In this document: positions 61,548-64,000 of the stretch, in pieces
How the letters are laid out: every line of letters starts with the position of its first letter
How positions within the stretch are numbered: the stretch's first letter is position 1
NCBI GenBank assembly: GCA_026418625.1
Contig: JAOABA010000043.1
Span: forward strand, 1 to 64,000
DNA length: 64,000 nt
Direction of reading: 5' to 3'
DNA from: Candidatus Kapaibacterium sp.
GTDB taxonomy: Bacteria; Bacteroidota; Ignavibacteria; Kapaibacteriales; UBA2268
The notes under the pieces: generated by a model
Told to the model about the DNA's origin: nothing
What the model saw: the letters and a program-made list of their open reading frames with translations, nothing else
Database searches by the model: none
Position numbers and translations under genes: made by a program

Positions 61548-64000
61548 ATGAAAAGACGGGATTTCATATCATACATCAGTTCTTCGCTTGCTTTACTATC
61601 AGTTAGTTGTCAAAGACCCGAACATAAAGTTGTTCCAGCAGTTAATCCATCAGAATTTTCGAAGCCGGGAAATCCAGTTTATTTCAATTCAGCATTTCAA
61701 TTGAAGAATTGTGCTTATGGTATTACTGTTAAGACATTTGATGGAAAACCAATTAAAATAGATGGAAATTTTGAACATCCATCTACATTTGGTGTCATTA
61801 ACCCTTTGATTCAAGCTTCATTATATTCCTTATATGATCCAAGTAGGTTTTTTCAACCGGAAATCAATGGAGTTAAAAAAAATAAGGATGAATTAATCCA
61901 ATTAATTCACGAAAAAATACAGAATGATTCGATTTCAGGCAAAAAAATTATTGTTTTTTATAATGAAAATGCTTCGCCTTCTTATCATAGCCTAATTCAA
62001 AAAATTAAAGAAAAAAATAACAATATTATATTTGTCAGATATTCAGCTTTCAAGTCTCACCTTGCAGAAGTAAACAAGACATTATTTGGAATAGATGCTG
62101 AGTTTGTTCCAGATTTTAATAAAGCTGATTTAATAATTGATATTGAAGCTGATATTTTAGGAACTCATAAATTATCCCCTTTTTTTGCAAAAAAACTGTC
62201 TCAAAGAAAGAGCTCCGGAACAAAACTAATATCCATAGAATCTAATTATACATTGACCGGAATTCATTCAGATAAAAGATATACAGCTTCACCTGATGAA
62301 TTATTTGAATTAATATTAAAGATATATTATAACTTAACAAACAATAATGAACTAAATACAAATAATAAAAGTAAAGAAACTTCATCAAAATATGATAAAC
62401 CAGCAAAGGAAATAAGCGAGGAATTACTTAAATATGGAGAAAGATCAGCTCTCATTCCGGGAGATAACCTGCCGCAAGAGTTGTTAGAGTTAATAATGCT
62501 AATTAACTATGAATTAAAAAACATTGCGTCAGATAAAATTTTTAATCCTGAAAAATTAATTCCATTTAGCAATTCTTTTTCTGACGAGGAGAGGGAAATC
62601 TTATCGGGCAGATTTGCACCAGAAAATGGGTGCTCTATAATTTTTCTTGAAACTAATCCTTTTTATTCTGGAAGTCAAAATTTAAAAAATTGGTTATCAA
62701 AAACTAAAGCTGAAGATTTAATTTCTATATCTCTTTATCCCGATGAGACTCATCAAAGAGCAGGTATTAAGATCGCAGCGACACATTATTTAGAAAAATG
62801 GGGTGATGCTCAATTTTTTGATGGTAGTAGTTCAATAATCCAACCTGTTATAAAACCTCTAAATCGGGATTCGATATCTTCAGAAGAATTTCTTTTGAAT
62901 TTATATCAGAGTTTGGATAACAATGTTTCATTCGAATCTTATTATGATTACTTAAGGGAGTTCTACAAGGATTCGATTAAAAGCTGGAGTGATTGGGCCA
63001 GTGCATTAAGGAAAGGATACTTTAAGAATGAAGATAAATCAAAACCTCAAAATAAAATTGAGTTTAACAAGCTAAATGCCCAAAAATTTTCTGATAATTC
63101 TATCATCCCCAATTCTGAAGTTTATTTAAACATAATTCCATCATTGAATTTCTTTGATGATTTTGAGCCTAACAATCCATACTTGCTTGAACTGCCGGAT
63201 CCAATCAGCAAAATTACTTGGGAAAATGTAGGATTAGTTTCAAAATCATTAGCTCAAAAGTATGGATTAAATGAGGGTGATATTTTTAAACTGTCTTCCG
63301 GTAACTTATCCTTGGAAATTCATATTTATATTCTTACAGGAATTGCTGACAAAACGATTGTGATATCTTCAGGTTTTGGTCGGAAAATTAAAAATTCTGA
63401 TAAATTTTTTGGTGTTAATCCTTTTGAATTGATTAAGATTGAAGACGAAGAACACTCTACCAAGTTTATTCCCATAAAATTGGAAAAAACTAATAAAAAG
63501 CTAAAATTAGTAAAATCACAGACTAATTTTACACCAAATGATGATTTGGTTGATAGGCACTCGATGAAAAAAAACTCAATCTATCCGGGATATGAGCATA
63601 AAGGACAAAAATGGGGTATGTTGATAGATTTATCAAAGTGTATTGGGTGCAATTCTTGCGTTATTTCCTGTCAATTCGAAAACAATATACCAATTGTTGG
63701 GAAAGAAGAAGTTCAAAAGGGTAGGATAATGCATTGGATTAAAATTGACAGGTTTGATGCAAAAGAAAATAGTGAAATATATTTCGAACCAATGCTATGC
63801 CAACACTGTGAAAACGCTCCTTGCGAGAGTGTTTGTCCGGTTGGTGCCACAAGTCACAGTCCTGAAGGAATCAATGAAATGACTTATAACCGTTGTATCG
63901 GAGCAAGGTTCTGTATGGTGAATTGTCCGTATAATGTTCGAAAATTTAATTACGAGAATTATTATGAAAAGGTCAGTTCGCCTTTGGAAAATATGCTTAA
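61548..64000 (+). CDS. actB: Alternative complex III iron-sulfur subunit ActB (3' end beyond window)
   Basis: Open from the ATG at 61548 to the window edge, 817 codons. The N-terminus MKRRDFISYISSSLALLSVSC is a Tat-like signal followed by RPEHKVVPAV, as in ActB. The first 600 residues are a molybdopterin-oxidoreductase-like domain (without a cofactor in known ActB). The FeS part begins at WGMLIDLSKCIGCNSCVISC; cluster motifs CQHCENAPCESVCP and CIGARFCMVNCPYNVRKFN follow. It passes electrons from quinol toward ActA/ActE and an oxidase. No frameshift seen. Confidence 0.93.
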   Translation, partial: MKRRDFISYISSSLALLSVSCQRPEHKVVPAVNPSEFSKPGNPVYFNSAFQLKNCAYGITVKTFDGKPIKIDGNFEHPSTFGVINPLIQASLYSLYDPSRFFQPEINGVKKNKDELIQLIHEKIQNDSISGKKIIVFYNENASPSYHSLIQKIKEKNNNIIFVRYSAFKSHLAEVNKTLFGIDAEFVPDFNKADLIIDIEADILGTHKLSPFFAKKLSQRKSSGTKLISIESNYTLTGIHSDKRYTASPDELFELILKIYYNLTNNNELNTNNKSKETSSKYDKPAKEISEELLKYGERSALIPGDNLPQELLELIMLINYELKNIASDKIFNPEKLIPFSNSFSDEEREILSGRFAPENGCSIIFLETNPFYSGSQNLKNWLSKTKAEDLISISLYPDETHQRAGIKIAATHYLEKWGDAQFFDGSSSIIQPVIKPLNRDSISSEEFLLNLYQSLDNNVSFESYYDYLREFYKDSIKSWSDWASALRKGYFKNEDKSKPQNKIEFNKLNAQKFSDNSIIPNSEVYLNIIPSLNFFDDFEPNNPYLLELPDPISKITWENVGLVSKSLAQKYGLNEGDIFKLSSGNLSLEIHIYILTGIADKTIVISSGFGRKIKNSDKFFGVNPFELIKIEDEEHSTKFIPIKLEKTNKKLKLVKSQTNFTPNDDLVDRHSMKKNSIYPGYEHKGQKWGMLIDLSKCIGCNSCVISCQFENNIPIVGKEEVQKGRIMHWIKIDRFDAKENSEIYFEPMLCQHCENAPCESVCPVGATSHSPEGINEMTYNRCIGARFCMVNCPYNVRKFNYENYYEKVSSPLENML

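Overview
The window is AT-rich, densely coded, and reads as a chromosomal segment of a Bacteroidota / Ignavibacteriota / Kapaibacteriota-type bacterium. The evidence is a type IX secretion system (T9SS) sortase (PorU), many secreted proteins with a C-terminal T9SS sorting domain (CTD), a DUF1800/DUF1501 pair, DUF3078, and the start of an alternative complex III operon (actA-actB). The exact lineage cannot be fixed from the sequence alone.

Layout. 1-3.2 kb: end of nhaA, recX, a 186-bp tandem repeat, and a GIDE-domain membrane protein. 3.3-10 kb: T9SS cargo region with a beta-propeller cargo, small palindromic elements, a heptamer repeat, a structured leader, a Cys-rich secreted protein, a second propeller cargo, a DUF3078 gene with an out-of-frame start beside an 11-T run, and an intact IS3-family element. 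10.3-16.8 kb: ssb, a three-gene signalling cluster (kinase-like protein, Rossmann-PAS-PAS histidine kinase, receiver-GcvH-like protein), a transposase-derived gene lacking catalytic acids, and an orphan amino-acid-type ABC ATPase. 17-29.3 kb: esterase-like protein without its nucleophile, methyltransferase, smc, uspA, SMR/DUF2304 pair, and a run of minus-strand envelope genes. 29.5-32.7 kb: DUF1800-DUF1501. 33.3-41.9 kb: a possible self-contained module with a double CI-like HTH regulator overlapping a TPR lipoprotein, two tiny beta-domain proteins, a structured leader, a Cys-rich secreted protein and two large paralogous CTD cargos. 42.5-51 kb: YgbA-like protein, VWA-OmpA lipoprotein, trmH, two acyl-CoA dehydrogenases, and an archaeal-type HMG-CoA synthase / thiolase / DUF35 operon. 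51.5-64 kb: porU, an unknown four-TM protein, lysine 6-aminotransferase, actA and the start of actB.

Two repeated noncoding signals stand out. First, four copies (about 4.9, 9.8, 32.7 and 42.1 kb) of a block made of the last codons of a T9SS CTD, a stop codon and a conserved 3' tail with strong hairpins. Most sit just downstream of an intact CTD gene. Second, a leader with a strong ribosome binding site, a tiny reading frame (MIALK.../MPVLK) and conserved hairpins. Full copies precede the two Cys-rich secreted genes and a truncated copy precedes the HTH regulator. Together with the recurring gene order leader - Cys-rich protein - propeller CTD cargo, these suggest a family of T9SS-linked surface-protein modules that shuffle within the genome. 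That last step is inference.
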